Source: Azotobacter chroococcum
GTDB taxonomy: Bacteria; Pseudomonadota; Gammaproteobacteria; Pseudomonadales; Pseudomonadaceae
Assembly (NCBI RefSeq): GCF_004339665.1
Contig: NZ_SMMU01000008.1
Coordinates: forward strand, 1 to 64,000
DNA length: 64,000 bases
Direction: 5' to 3'
In this document: piece by piece, positions 51,691-59,860 of the stretch
How positions within the stretch are numbered: the stretch's first letter is position 1
Layout of the letters: every line of letters starts with the position of its first letter
Position numbers and translations under genes: made by a program
Notes under the pieces: generated by a model
What the model was told of the DNA's origin: nothing
Database searches by the model: none
The model's input: the letters and a program-made list of their open reading frames with translations, nothing else

Positions 51691-52036
51691 TCTCCCCCTC
51701 GTGTGTCTTCGTGGTGCCAGGTTCAGGCCTACAGCGTAGTTGCAAACGTTCGGTAACGTTGCCGCTGCACGGAGGCCGAATCCTCTCCGGCGGACAGGCC
51801 GGGAAGGAAGACCGCGAGGGGGGAATGCGCCAATCCGTCAGGAAAATGAAGGCAAATTGCTGGGTATGCACATCATCCTGACACATGCGCCATGCGGGAT
51901 CGCGCGCCGGGGCACCGACCGACGGCGTGCCGGTGGCGGATGGGGCAGGACAGCCGGGCGAGCGGAAAGGGATGGCGGGACGCTGCACGGCAGGGCCGGC
52001 GCCCCGGGCGCGGAGGCCGGGGCCCCGGCCTGTGCG
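51691..52036. other. intergenic region upstream of algB
   Basis: No gene is seen. It contains a near-perfect inverted repeat, GCAAACGTT-CGGT-AACGTTGC, at 51742-51762, a possible operator about 50 bp upstream of the algB start. The remainder is GC-rich without recognisable signals. Confidence 0.4.
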
Positions 52037-52549
52037 TCAGTCGTGCTTCTTGTGGGTGGCCGCCAGCTGTTTGGCCTTTTCCCAGTGTTGCTCCAGGGTC
52101 GGCAGGGACTTGCTGGCGAAGGCCTTGAGGTCCGCATCCTCCACCTGCTGCGCGGCCTTGCGGTACAGCTCGACGGTATTCTCGTGGGAGGCGACCTGGT
52201 TGTTGGCATAGGCCTCATCGAAGGATTCGCCGTCGCGCAATTGCAGAATCCACTTCTTGGCCTTGCTCATCAGTTCGGCCTCGGTGGCCACTTCCAGCTG
52301 CTTGGTCGTGGCAATCTGCGCCAGCTGTTGGTTCGCCGCGGTATGTTCGTCGATCATCTGCTGGGCAAAGGCCTTGATATCCGGGGAAGTACTTTTCTCC
52401 AGGGCAAGTTTGCCGCTCTCGATTTCCGCAATGCCCTTTGCCGACGCCTCGTCGACAAAGTCATCGGCATCCATGCTATCGGCGGCATATAGGCTGCCGA
52501 ATACGGCAAGCAAGAGCGCAGCGAAAAAGGCTTTATATATTCTCATCAT
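52037..52549 (-). CDS. DUF4142 periplasmic ferritin-like protein
   Basis: The 170-aa product has a signal peptide (MMRIYKAFFAALLLAVFGSLYA) and a four-helix DUF4142 domain with FVDEASAKGIAEIESGKLALEKS, QMIDEHTAANQQL and SHENTVELYRKAA. His and Glu residues lie where a ferritin-like fold could bind metal. The family is often found with stress genes. The ATG at 52549 has GAGG nine bases upstream. Confidence 0.85.
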   Translation of the reverse strand: MMRIYKAFFAALLLAVFGSLYAADSMDADDFVDEASAKGIAEIESGKLALEKSTSPDIKAFAQQMIDEHTAANQQLAQIATTKQLEVATEAELMSKAKKWILQLRDGESFDEAYANNQVASHENTVELYRKAAQQVEDADLKAFASKSLPTLEQHWEKAKQLAATHKKHD

Positions 52550-52746
52550 GGCTTATTACCTCTTTAGAAAAGATTCCCATATAGGAAGTTTTCCGACAAC
52601 GAACAACCTGTCCCGGCAAAGGTACGACTTACCCGATGGGAGATAGTTCTGAAATATCGGACGCCCAGACGCCCCCCTGTCAATCAAGCGGTATTGCTGC
52701 GTACCGGAAAGTTCTCGAAAGTTGAATCCCACCCGTCAGCCGGGAT

Positions 52747-52774
52747 GAACTTTGGAAGTGCCGGCGGATTCTAC
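52747..52774 (+). promoter_or_regulatory. AlgU(RpoE)-like promoter upstream of the DUF892 gene
   Basis: A perfect GAACTT at 52747-52752 is followed after 17 bp by TCTAC at 52770-52774 (consensus TCTGA). The predicted start site leaves a leader of about 33 nt that includes the AAGGAGAT ribosome site. Confidence 0.4.
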
Positions 52775-52812
52775 CCAATGCACCCATCATCCCCCATCAA
52801 GGAGATCGTCAA

Positions 52813-53322
52813 ATGGCAACTGTCCACGAAAACCTGCTTGATTGGCTGCGCGATGCCCATGCCATGGAGCAGCAGGCGGAAAACATGCTGGAGTCGCTTT
52901 CCGACCGCATCGAGCATTATCCCCAGTTCAAGGTGCACATCGACCAGCACCTGCAGGAAACCCGCTGGCAGAGGGACCAGATCGAAAGCTGCATCAGGCG
53001 CCTGGGCAGCAGCCCTTCGGCATTCAAGGACATGGCCGCCAAGGTCGTGGCCTTCGGCCAGGGGCTCAGCGGCGTGGTCATGAGCGACGAGGTGGTCAAG
53101 GGCGCGATCAGTACCTATGTCTTCGAGAACATGGAGATCGCCTCCTACCGGACGCTCATCGCCGCCGCCGAAATGGCCGGAGACGCGGAAACCAAGCGGG
53201 TCGCGCAGGAAATCCTGATGCAGGAGCAGGCGATGGCCGACTGGCTGCTGAACTATCTGCCGGAAATCACCAGCGATTTCCTGAGCCGCTCCGAAACCCC
53301 CGACGTGGCCGCCAAGCGCTGA
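52813..53322 (+). CDS. DUF892 (YciE/YciF-type) ferritin-like protein
   Basis: The 169-aa cytosolic four-helix protein has di-iron-type ligands in HAMEQQAENML, HLQETRWQRDQI, FENMEIASYRTL and LMQEQAMADWL, the pattern of the DUF892/YciE-YciF ferritin-like family induced by osmotic and general stress. The ATG follows AAGGAGAT. It is preceded by an AlgU-like promoter. Confidence 0.88.
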   Translation: MATVHENLLDWLRDAHAMEQQAENMLESLSDRIEHYPQFKVHIDQHLQETRWQRDQIESCIRRLGSSPSAFKDMAAKVVAFGQGLSGVVMSDEVVKGAISTYVFENMEIASYRTLIAAAEMAGDAETKRVAQEILMQEQAMADWLLNYLPEITSDFLSRSETPDVAAKR

Positions 53323-53427
53323 GGCGGCTGCCAGGCGAAACCGCCTGCGCGCCTTCGAAGCACCTCCCCCAGCAACGAGCCCGGTACCGAGCAGCCGCCC
53401 GGCACCGGCTCGCCATATCACCCCGCC

Positions 53428-54288
53428 TCAGCCATTGACCACCGTTCCGCCATTGACGTGCAGCACCTGCCCGGTCACGTAGGAGGAGTCGTTGCAGGCG
53501 AGATACACGTAGGCCGGCGCCACCTCCTCCGGCTGCCCGGGACGCTGCATCGGCGTCGAGGCGCCGAAATGCGCCACCTCCTCCGCGCTGAAGGTGGAAG
53601 GAATCAGCGGCGTCCAGATCGGCCCCGGCGCCACCGCGTTGACGCGGATGCCGCGCGGCGCCAGGTTGGCCGACAGGGCGCGGGTGAAGGCGGTGATCGC
53701 CCCCTTGGTGGAGGAATAGTCGATCAGCTTGGGATTGCCCTTGTAGGCGGTGACCGAGGTGGTGTTGATGATCGCATCGCCCTCCTTCATCGACGGCAGC
53801 GCCGCCTTGGTCAGCTGGAACATGCCGAAGATGTTGGTGCGGAAGGTCTTCTCCCACTGCTCTTCGCTGATGTCCTCAAGCCGCTCCTGCGGGTGCTGCT
53901 CGCCGGCGTTGTTGACCAGCACGTCCAGATGGCCCCATTGGCCGAGGGTTTCCTCGACCACCATGCGGCAGAACGCGGCATCGGCCACGTCGCCGGCCAG
54001 GGCCAGGCAGCGGCGGCCGTGCTTCTCGATTTCCCGGCGGGTCTCCTCGGCATCTTCCGGCTGGTCCAGATACAGCAGGACGATGTCCGCTCCCTCCCTG
54101 GCGAAGACCACCGCTACGGCGCGACCGATGCCGCTGTCGGCGCCGGTGATGACCGCGACCTTGCCCTCCAGCTTGCCGGCCGCCCTGTAGTCCTCGGCCT
54201 TGTATGCCGGCCGCGGATGCATTTCGCCTTCCTTGCCGGGCCGTTGCGCCTGGTGCTGCGGCGGCAGGGTTTGGTTGTTTTCAGCCAT
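53428..54288 (-). CDS. short-chain dehydrogenase/reductase (YghA-type)
   Basis: The 286-aa cytosolic enzyme has a 40-residue polar lead, the NAD(P)-binding TGADSGIGRAVA, NNAGEQHPQ, the active-site Ser and YSSTKGA (Tyr/Lys pair), and the C-terminal PGPIWTPLIPS. This long-N-terminus group (YghA/YdaD-like) is common among general-stress genes. Its substrate is unknown. The ATG at 54288 follows AAGGTG; a longer frame upstream is not homologous. An AlgU-like promoter lies at 54381-54407. Confidence 0.9.
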   Translation of the reverse strand: MAENNQTLPPQHQAQRPGKEGEMHPRPAYKAEDYRAAGKLEGKVAVITGADSGIGRAVAVVFAREGADIVLLYLDQPEDAEETRREIEKHGRRCLALAGDVADAAFCRMVVEETLGQWGHLDVLVNNAGEQHPQERLEDISEEQWEKTFRTNIFGMFQLTKAALPSMKEGDAIINTTSVTAYKGNPKLIDYSSTKGAITAFTRALSANLAPRGIRVNAVAPGPIWTPLIPSTFSAEEVAHFGASTPMQRPGQPEEVAPAYVYLACNDSSYVTGQVLHVNGGTVVNG

Positions 54289-54380
54289 AACGTTCACCTT
54301 ACGTCTTGGATAACAGGTGGATGGGATGCCACGGAAGACTCGGACGCGCCGGAGACAAGGGCGTGGCGTTCCTCCCTTCA

Positions 54381-54407
54381 GCAGACTCGGCCGGTTTTTC
54401 CAAGTTC
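54381..54407 (-). promoter_or_regulatory. AlgU(RpoE)-like promoter upstream of the SDR gene
   Basis: On the minus strand GAACTT (54407-54402) and TCTGC (54385-54381) are separated by 16 bp, close to GAACTT-N16-TCTGA. The predicted leader is about 86 nt. Confidence 0.4.
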
Positions 54408-54545
54408 GGGCGAAGCGCCGGACTCGGAAAAACCGCCCCCGGCACTCACGGCGAGCCACCGTGCATGACGCATGTCGCGCCGGCGGGACAAAAGCCGAAA
54501 ACGGTGGTCGGACTCATCAAGCAGCAAGACGCACAGGCCACTGCC

Positions 54546-55100
54546 ATGACCGATGCCCCGCCGGATACTCCCGGGCCACGCACGCAGCCGGACGACGCGC
54601 AGCAGGATGATTTCGCCCCGCGCCACTACCCGATCGCCGACCAGATCGTCCGCCAGCGTAGGATCTGGAAACACGAGCGGATCGGCTTCGTCGTGCTGCT
54701 CGCCTTCATCGCCCTGGCCCTGAGCGGCCTGTTCGCCAGCGGCCCGCTCAGCCGGCACATCGGCAGCAGTCCACAACAGCGCCTGACGGTGGAGTACGAG
54801 CGCTTCCTGCGCAACGGCGCCAGCAGCCGGATCGTTCTCGTCGCCCGGACCAGCCCCTCGGCGCGGGCCACCCTGCGCATCGACCAGGCGTTCCTGCGGG
54901 CCCATGTGGTCGAAAGCCTGCAACCGCAGCCCCTGTCCGCCCGCAGCCACGAGGGCGGGCTGGAACTCGCCGGCCAGGCCGACGAACGGGGTGAGTTCAG
55001 CCTCTACCTGACGATCCGCCCCGACGGCATCGGGCTGGTGCGTAGCACCGCCTGGTTCGAAGGCGACAGCGTGGTCTTCACGCAATTCATCTATCCGTGA
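54546..55100 (+). CDS. hypothetical membrane protein paired with DUF421
   Basis: The 184-aa product has a proline/aspartate-rich cytoplasmic start, one membrane helix (IGFVVLLAFIALALSGLFASG, about residues 43-63) and a periplasmic beta-rich part ending FEGDSVVFTQFIYP. The start is uncertain: I give the ATG at 54546, but one at 54465 is in frame and neither has a strong ribosome site. It ends 10 bp before the DUF421 gene, so the two form a unit. No domain is recognised. Confidence 0.6.
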   Translation: MTDAPPDTPGPRTQPDDAQQDDFAPRHYPIADQIVRQRRIWKHERIGFVVLLAFIALALSGLFASGPLSRHIGSSPQQRLTVEYERFLRNGASSRIVLVARTSPSARATLRIDQAFLRAHVVESLQPQPLSARSHEGGLELAGQADERGEFSLYLTIRPDGIGLVRSTAWFEGDSVVFTQFIYP

Positions 55101-55110
55101 GGAGGGAGCG

Positions 55111-55560
55111 ATGGACGCCGTTCTGCGAGCCACTGCGATCTACCTGGCCCTGCTGGCCCTGTTCAAGATCGCCGGCCGGCGCACCCTGGCGGACATCAGC
55201 AATTTCGACCTGCTGCTGCTGTTGATCATCGGCGAGGCGACGCAGCAGGCGCTGCTAGGCGACGACTTTTCGCTCACCAACGCGCTCATCGTGATCGTGA
55301 CCCTGATCGTCATCGACGTCGGCCTGTCGTTCGTCAAGCTCCGCTTCGCCCGGATCGACATGCTGATCGAGGGCACCTCGACGCTGATCGTCGAGGACGG
55401 CCGGCCCCTGAAGAAGCGCCTGCGCGAGGCCCGCCTGCGCGAGGAAGACATCCTGCTGGCGGCGCGCCAGAGCCAGGGGCTGGAACAGATGCGGCAGATC
55501 AAGTACGCGATCCTCGAGAAGAACGGCAAGATCTCGATCATCCCCTACTCGTCCGGATGA
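55111..55560 (+). CDS. DUF421 (YetF/YcaP family) membrane protein
   Basis: The 149-aa product has two to three N-terminal helices with the family motif FKIAGRRTLADISNFDLLLLLIIGEATQQAL, and a cytoplasmic C-terminal domain with LIEDG-type (LIVEDGRP) and KKRLREARLREEDILLAARQ segments. DUF421 proteins are linked to spore or stress physiology in Bacillus, but their activity is not settled. GGAGGGAG precedes the ATG. Confidence 0.88.
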   Translation: MDAVLRATAIYLALLALFKIAGRRTLADISNFDLLLLLIIGEATQQALLGDDFSLTNALIVIVTLIVIDVGLSFVKLRFARIDMLIEGTSTLIVEDGRPLKKRLREARLREEDILLAARQSQGLEQMRQIKYAILEKNGKISIIPYSSG

Positions 55561-55677
55561 TCCGCCCCAGAGCCCTGCCCGTCTCGCCGGGAAGCCGAAA
55601 AAACATTGAACGTCGCGGCGCAGTTCCCCCTCCAACCCTGAAGGGGCATCCCTGCTGCCGCTCCGGGAGGACTCGTC

Positions 55678-57111
55678 ATGTTCGGATCGGAAGCACTCGA
55701 CCTGGCCCGCATCCAGTTCGCCTTCACCGTGTCCTTCCACATCCTCTTTCCGGCGATCACCATCGGCCTGGCCAGCTACCTGGCGGTGCTCGAGGGGCTC
55801 TGGCTGAAGACCCGGGAACAGGTCTACCTCGACCTGTACCACTTCTGGCTGAAGATCTTCGCGGTGAACTTCGGCATGGGGGTGGTTTCCGGGATCGTCA
55901 TGGCCTACCAGTTCGGCACCAACTGGAGTCAGTTCTCCACCTTCGCTGGCAGCATCACCGGCCCGCTGCTGGCCTACGAGGTGCTCACCGCCTTCTTCCT
56001 GGAGGCCGGCTTTCTCGGCGTCATGCTGTTCGGCCTGAACCGGGTCGGCCCCGGGCTGCACTTCTTCTCCACCCTGATGGTGGCGATCGGCACACTGATC
56101 TCGACCTTCTGGATTCTTGCCTCGAACAGTTGGATGCACACCCCGCAGGGCCATGCCCTCGTCGATGGCAGGCTCGTCCCGGCGGACTGGCTGGCGGTGA
56201 TCTTCAACCCCTCGTTCCCCTATCGCCTGCTCCACATGGTGGTCGCCGCCTATCTGGCCACCGCCTTCTTCGTCGGCGCCGCAGCGGCCTGGCACCTGCT
56301 GCGCGGCCACGACAACCCGGCGCTGCGCAAGATGCTCTCCATGGCCATGTGGATGGCGCTGCTCGTCGCGCCGGTGCAGGCGGTGATCGGCGACTTCCAC
56401 GGTCTCAATACCTTGGAACACCAGCCGGCGAAGATCGCCGCCATCGAGGGCCACTGGGAGAACGTCGAGGGCGAGCCGACGCCGCTGATCCTCTTCGGCT
56501 GGCCGGACATGGCGCGCGAGGAAACCCGCTTCGCCGTGGAGATCCCGGTGCTCGGCAGCCTGATCCTCAACCACAGCCTGAGCGAGCCGATCCCGGCCCT
56601 GAAGGAGTTCGCCGCGGAGGACCGGCCCAACGCGACCATCGTGTTCTGGACCTTCCGGGTGATGGTCGGCCTCGGCCTGCTGATGATCCTCACCGGCCTG
56701 TGGAGCCTCTGGCTGCGCCGGCGCGGCGACCTCTACCAGTCGCGGCGCTTCCTGCGCATGGCGCTCTTGATGGGGCCGTCCGGGCTGCTCGCCATCCTCG
56801 CCGGCTGGTTCACCACCGAGGTCGGCCGCCAGCCCTGGGTGGTCCACGGCCTGCTGCGCACCCGCGACGCGGTCTCGGCACACGGCGTCGCCGAGATGAG
56901 CATCAGCCTGGCGCTGTTCGTGGTGGTCTATCTGGCGGTGTTCGGCATCGGCTTTGTCTATGTGCTGCACCTGGTCCACAAGGGACCTTTGACCGACGAA
57001 GGGCGCGAGCAGCCCGTCAGCGGCGGTGCGGGCCGGCCGCGCACGCCGGCGCGGCCGCTGTCGGCGCCCGAGGAAGGTCTGGACGCTGGCGAACCGAACG
57101 CGAGGAGCTGA
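55678..57111 (+). CDS. cydA: cytochrome bd (cyanide-insensitive type) oxidase subunit I
   Basis: CydA is the heme-bearing subunit of the quinol oxidase. The 477-aa protein has nine or so helices, heme ligands His21 (SFHILFP), His186 (LLHMVVAAY) and Met329 (FRVMVGLG), and the GRQPW signature. The Q-loop is short (GDFHGLNTLEHQ...), as in CioA-type oxidases. Such oxidases give fast, poorly coupled oxygen consumption, which in Azotobacter protects nitrogenase. Together with cydB (3 bp downstream) it forms an operon. GGGAGGA precedes the ATG. Confidence 0.95.
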   Translation: MFGSEALDLARIQFAFTVSFHILFPAITIGLASYLAVLEGLWLKTREQVYLDLYHFWLKIFAVNFGMGVVSGIVMAYQFGTNWSQFSTFAGSITGPLLAYEVLTAFFLEAGFLGVMLFGLNRVGPGLHFFSTLMVAIGTLISTFWILASNSWMHTPQGHALVDGRLVPADWLAVIFNPSFPYRLLHMVVAAYLATAFFVGAAAAWHLLRGHDNPALRKMLSMAMWMALLVAPVQAVIGDFHGLNTLEHQPAKIAAIEGHWENVEGEPTPLILFGWPDMAREETRFAVEIPVLGSLILNHSLSEPIPALKEFAAEDRPNATIVFWTFRVMVGLGLLMILTGLWSLWLRRRGDLYQSRRFLRMALLMGPSGLLAILAGWFTTEVGRQPWVVHGLLRTRDAVSAHGVAEMSISLALFVVVYLAVFGIGFVYVLHLVHKGPLTDEGREQPVSGGAGRPRTPARPLSAPEEGLDAGEPNARS

Positions 57112-57114
57112 ACC

Positions 57115-58122
57115 ATGGGCATCGATCTTTCCCTGATCTGGGCGGCGATCATCAGCTTTGGCGTGATGATGTACGTGGTGATGGACGGCTTCGACCTGGG
57201 CATCGGCATGCTCTACCCGTTCTTCAAGGACAGCCATGACCGCGACGTGATGATGAACACCGTGGCGCCGGTCTGGGACGGCAACGAGACCTGGCTGGTG
57301 CTCGGCGGCGCCGGGCTGTTCGCGGCCTTCCCGCTGGCCTATGCGGTGATCCTCTCGGCGCTCTACCTGCCGCTGGTGTTCATGCTGATCGGCCTGGTGT
57401 TCCGCGGCGTGGCCTTCGAGTTCCGCTTCAAGGCCCGCGAGGAGCAGCAGCACCTCTGGGACAAGGCGTTCATCGGCGGTTCGCTGGCAGCCACCTTCTT
57501 CCAGGGCGTGGTACTGGGCACCTTCATCGACGGCATCCCGGTGGCCGACGGCCGGTTCGCCGGCGGCGCGCTCGACTGGCTGGCGCCCTTCCCGCTGTTC
57601 TGCGGCCTCGGCCTGATCGTCGCCTACGGCCTGCTCGGCTGCACCTGGCTGATCATGAAGACCGAAGGCCGTCTGCAGCGGCGCATGCACGATCTGGCGC
57701 GGCCGCTGACCCTGGTGCTGCTGGCGGTGATCGGCATTCTCAGCCTGTGGACGCCGCTGGCCCACGAGGCCATCGCCCGGCGCTGGTTCAGCCTGCCCAA
57801 CCTGGTCTGGTTCCTGCCCGTGCCGCTGCTGGTGCTGCTGAGCGTCCGGGCGCTGCTGCGCTCGGTGGCCAACAACGATCATGCGCGGCCCTTCCTGCTC
57901 ACCCTGGCGCTAATCTTCCTCGGCTACAGCGGCCTGATCATCAGCCTGTGGCCGAACATCATCCCGCCGGCGATCTCCATCCACGACGCCGCCGCGCCGC
58001 CGCAGAGCCAGGGCTTTACGCTGGTCGGCGCGCTGCTGATCATCCCCGTCATCCTCGGCTACACCGCCTGGAGCTACTACGTGTTCCGTGGCAAGGTGAG
58101 GCACGGCGAGGGCTATCACTGA
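57115..58122 (+). CDS. cydB: cytochrome bd oxidase subunit II
   Basis: The 335-aa membrane protein has eight to nine helices and the family motifs VMDGFDLGIGMLYPF, WDGNETWLVLGGAGLFAAFPLAYA and RGVAFEFRFK. It starts 3 bp after cydA, so the two subunits are co-translated. No small CydX-type reading frame follows; the next sequence is the palindromic element at 58184. Confidence 0.96.
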   Translation: MGIDLSLIWAAIISFGVMMYVVMDGFDLGIGMLYPFFKDSHDRDVMMNTVAPVWDGNETWLVLGGAGLFAAFPLAYAVILSALYLPLVFMLIGLVFRGVAFEFRFKAREEQQHLWDKAFIGGSLAATFFQGVVLGTFIDGIPVADGRFAGGALDWLAPFPLFCGLGLIVAYGLLGCTWLIMKTEGRLQRRMHDLARPLTLVLLAVIGILSLWTPLAHEAIARRWFSLPNLVWFLPVPLLVLLSVRALLRSVANNDHARPFLLTLALIFLGYSGLIISLWPNIIPPAISIHDAAAPPQSQGFTLVGALLIIPVILGYTAWSYYVFRGKVRHGEGYH

Positions 58123-58183
58123 GCGCCACGACGGCCGCCGCGCCTACCCGCGGGAAAACCGGCACAGTTTCCGGCATTCGAGT

Positions 58184-58240
58184 CTAGGGTCTGTTGACGT
58201 TTTGGCGTGAGCCCTACGCCAAAACGTCAACAGACCCTAG
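58184..58240. repeat. 57-bp palindromic MITE-like element flanked by CTAG
   Basis: Two perfect 25-bp inverted arms (58184-58208 and 58216-58240) starting CTAGGGTCTGTTGACG surround a 7-bp centre. The outermost CTAG fits the YTAR target of IS5-family elements, and GGGTCTGTTGACG looks like a transposon end. It may be a solo IS-end pair or MITE. It could also act as a 3'-end hairpin for cydAB. Confidence 0.6.
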
Positions 58241-58598
58241 TTATAACTTTCATGCATCCTGGCGCTCGACAAAGTGGCTGCCCCTCGCACTTGCGAAAGT
58301 TTCCTCACGTCCAACTTGCACAACCTCAACGCTGTAACCGAGCACAACTTGAATAACCCTTCGGGCAACAAATACCTTGCCCGGGAGAACAGGGCTGGCC
58401 ATTCGTCGGCATTCGGAAACCTTGACTGCCCCCCGTCATCGAAACTATCAACTGCTTCCCGGGCATGTATTTGCCCGACTGCCGGACTCCCATACAAGCG
58501 AAGCCTCTGAAAAACAGGCAGCCATATATCGATCATGCACTTTCTACCCGGGAAGATAGTTGCCCCATCAAATGACCTGTATCGAAAGGAGGTGGGCC
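58241..58598. other. non-coding stretch after the palindrome
   Basis: No supported gene. The segment is AT-richer than its neighbours and probably contains the promoter of the small-protein cluster at 58599; no convincing AlgU or sigma-54 site was found. Confidence 0.4.
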
Positions 58599-58778
58599 AT
58601 GCACAAAGCCAGAGGCCGCCTGGGTGTCTCTCGGGCAGGCAGGAAAGGAGGCACTGCCTCCTCCGTGTCTCATGGTCGGGAGTTCTATGAACAGCTTGGT
58701 TACAAGGCTGGCCCGAAAGAGGGTGCGCGGATGCGCAACTCCATCGAAGAACGAAGGAAATTCCGCGGAAGTCACTGA
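58599..58778 (+). CDS. KGG-like small hydrophilic protein, 59 aa
   Basis: The ATG follows a very strong AAAGGAGGTGG site. The product [18 protein letters not shown]... has one KGG motif and [15 protein letters not shown], and is basic with no hydrophobic helix. The sequence is related to KGG and LEA-type small proteins. It is the first of three tandem genes; the next start lies 16 bp downstream. Confidence 0.7.
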   Translation: MHKARGRLGVSRAGRKGGTASSVSHGREFYEQLGYKAGPKEGARMRNSIEERRKFRGSH

Positions 58779-58794
58779 ACCGATAGGTAACGTC

Positions 58795-58962
58795 ATGGCG
58801 ACTGAAAAAGGTTCGATCAGTGTGAGCGAAGCCGGCCGCAGGGGTGGCGAGGCACGCAAAGAACAACTCGGGTCGGAAGGTTACTCCGAACTCGGCCACA
58901 AAGGCGGGCAGCGCGTTCGTGAACTCATCAAGGAAGGAAAAAAAGCCAGAGGCGAAAAATAG
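58795..58962 (+). CDS. single-motif LEA group-1 (Em-like) protein, 55 aa
   Basis: The 55-aa product has one copy of [20 protein letters not shown] followed by [19 protein letters not shown]. This matches the 20-residue Em/group-1 LEA motif of plant seed proteins (PF00477), also found in some bacteria. It is hydrophilic throughout and likely disordered. It is the one-repeat sister of the next gene, with the same lead and tail. Confidence 0.75.
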   Translation: MATEKGSISVSEAGRRGGEARKEQLGSEGYSELGHKGGQRVRELIKEGKKARGEK

Positions 58963-59026
58963 CCCATGATCTGGCGAGTACACGAGCAGCGATAACAAGG
59001 TCCTAAACAATCAGGAGAACATCATC

Positions 59027-59500
59027 ATGGCAACTTCACGTCAAGGCGGCGGCGGCGGCTCCGGTTCCGGCCAGAACAAAGAAAAAGGCACCATGAGCGT
59101 GCGGGAAGCCGGGCAGAAAGGCGGCGAAATCCGCAAGGAGCAACTCGGCCCCGAGGGCTACGCCGAACTCGGCCACAAGGGCGGCGAAGCCCGCAAGGAG
59201 CAACTCGGCCCGGAGGGTTACTCCGAACTCGGCCACAAGGGCGGCGAAGCCCGCAAGGAGCAACTCGGCCCGAAAGGCTACTCCGAACTCGGCAAGAAGG
59301 GCGGCGAAGCCCGCAAGGAACAACTCGGCCCGGAAGGCTATTCGGAGCTCGGCCATAAAGGCGGCCAGCGGGTACGTGAGTTGATCGAGGAAGGCAAACG
59401 GGCCGAGAGCCGCCAGGGGGCTCAAGGCAGCCGGCAGGAGGACAGCCAGCCCGAAGGCCGCAGCCAGTCCTCGCAGGAAGACCAGAGCCGGAAACGCTAG
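59027..59500 (+). CDS. multi-repeat LEA group-1 (Em-like) hydrophilin, 157 aa
   Basis: The product has four consecutive 20-residue units around [14 protein letters not shown] (residues 32-111), a degenerate fifth unit [14 protein letters not shown], a Gly/Ser-rich start and a Gln/Ser/Arg tail without hydrophobic segments. Em proteins keep cells and enzymes stable during drying; a like role here is inferred. CAGGAGAAC precedes the ATG. The DNA carries the matching 60-bp tandem repeat (59120-59359), which allows copy-number change by slippage. Confidence 0.85.
   Translation: MATSRQGGGGGSGSGQNKEKGTMSVREAGQKGGEIRKEQLGPEGYAELGHKGGEARKEQLGPEGYSELGHKGGEARKEQLGPKGYSELGKKGGEARKEQLGPEGYSELGHKGGQRVRELIEEGKRAESRQGAQGSRQEDSQPEGRSQSSQEDQSRKR
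59120..59359 (+). repeat. four 60-bp in-frame tandem repeats
   Basis: Units start at 59120, 59180, 59240 and 59300, each GGCGGCGAAN... and each encoding 20 residues. They differ at a few positions (for example AAG for GAG in unit 3), so the array is not freshly duplicated. Confidence 0.9.
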
Positions 59501-59860
59501 AGCCGTTTCAGTGTATTCGGGCTCCAGGAATGTCCGGGACTTCTCCCCTCTCCCCGGCCCTCACCCCAAGGGGAGAGGATGCTGAAGGCCGTCGCTCCCA
59601 ACGATCGCTGCAGTCTTGAGCCGGTGTTTCACGAACATGCTCGCGTCGACCGACTGCACACAAGCCGGCAGGGAACGAGCCGCTCCGGCAGAGACCCGGA
59701 CAGAGACTGGCAAAAGGGGGGGAACGACTCCCCCTTTCCGACGTCTGAGGAGAACAGGATGACTCGCGGTCTGGAGGGCTGTCGCCCATCAGCACCGGAA
59801 GGCCGCGATGGCGAACTCTCCCGCAAGCGTCCACGCCGCCCAGGCCATGGCTGACTGCCC
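59501..59860. other. non-coding stretch before the AI-2E gene
   Basis: No supported gene. A hairpin CCTCTCCCC/GGGGAGAGG (59547-59578) lies near its left end and may end transcription of the hydrophilin cluster, though no T run follows. Confidence 0.4.

Noticed and set aside
52564-52591. AlgU-like promoter (AAACTT-N17-TCTAA) for the DUF4142 gene
   Set aside because: The predicted start site would fall inside or after the ribosome site, leaving no usable leader.
59120-59359. CRISPR array
   Set aside because: The 60-bp units are adjacent with no unique spacers and are in frame with the protein repeat.
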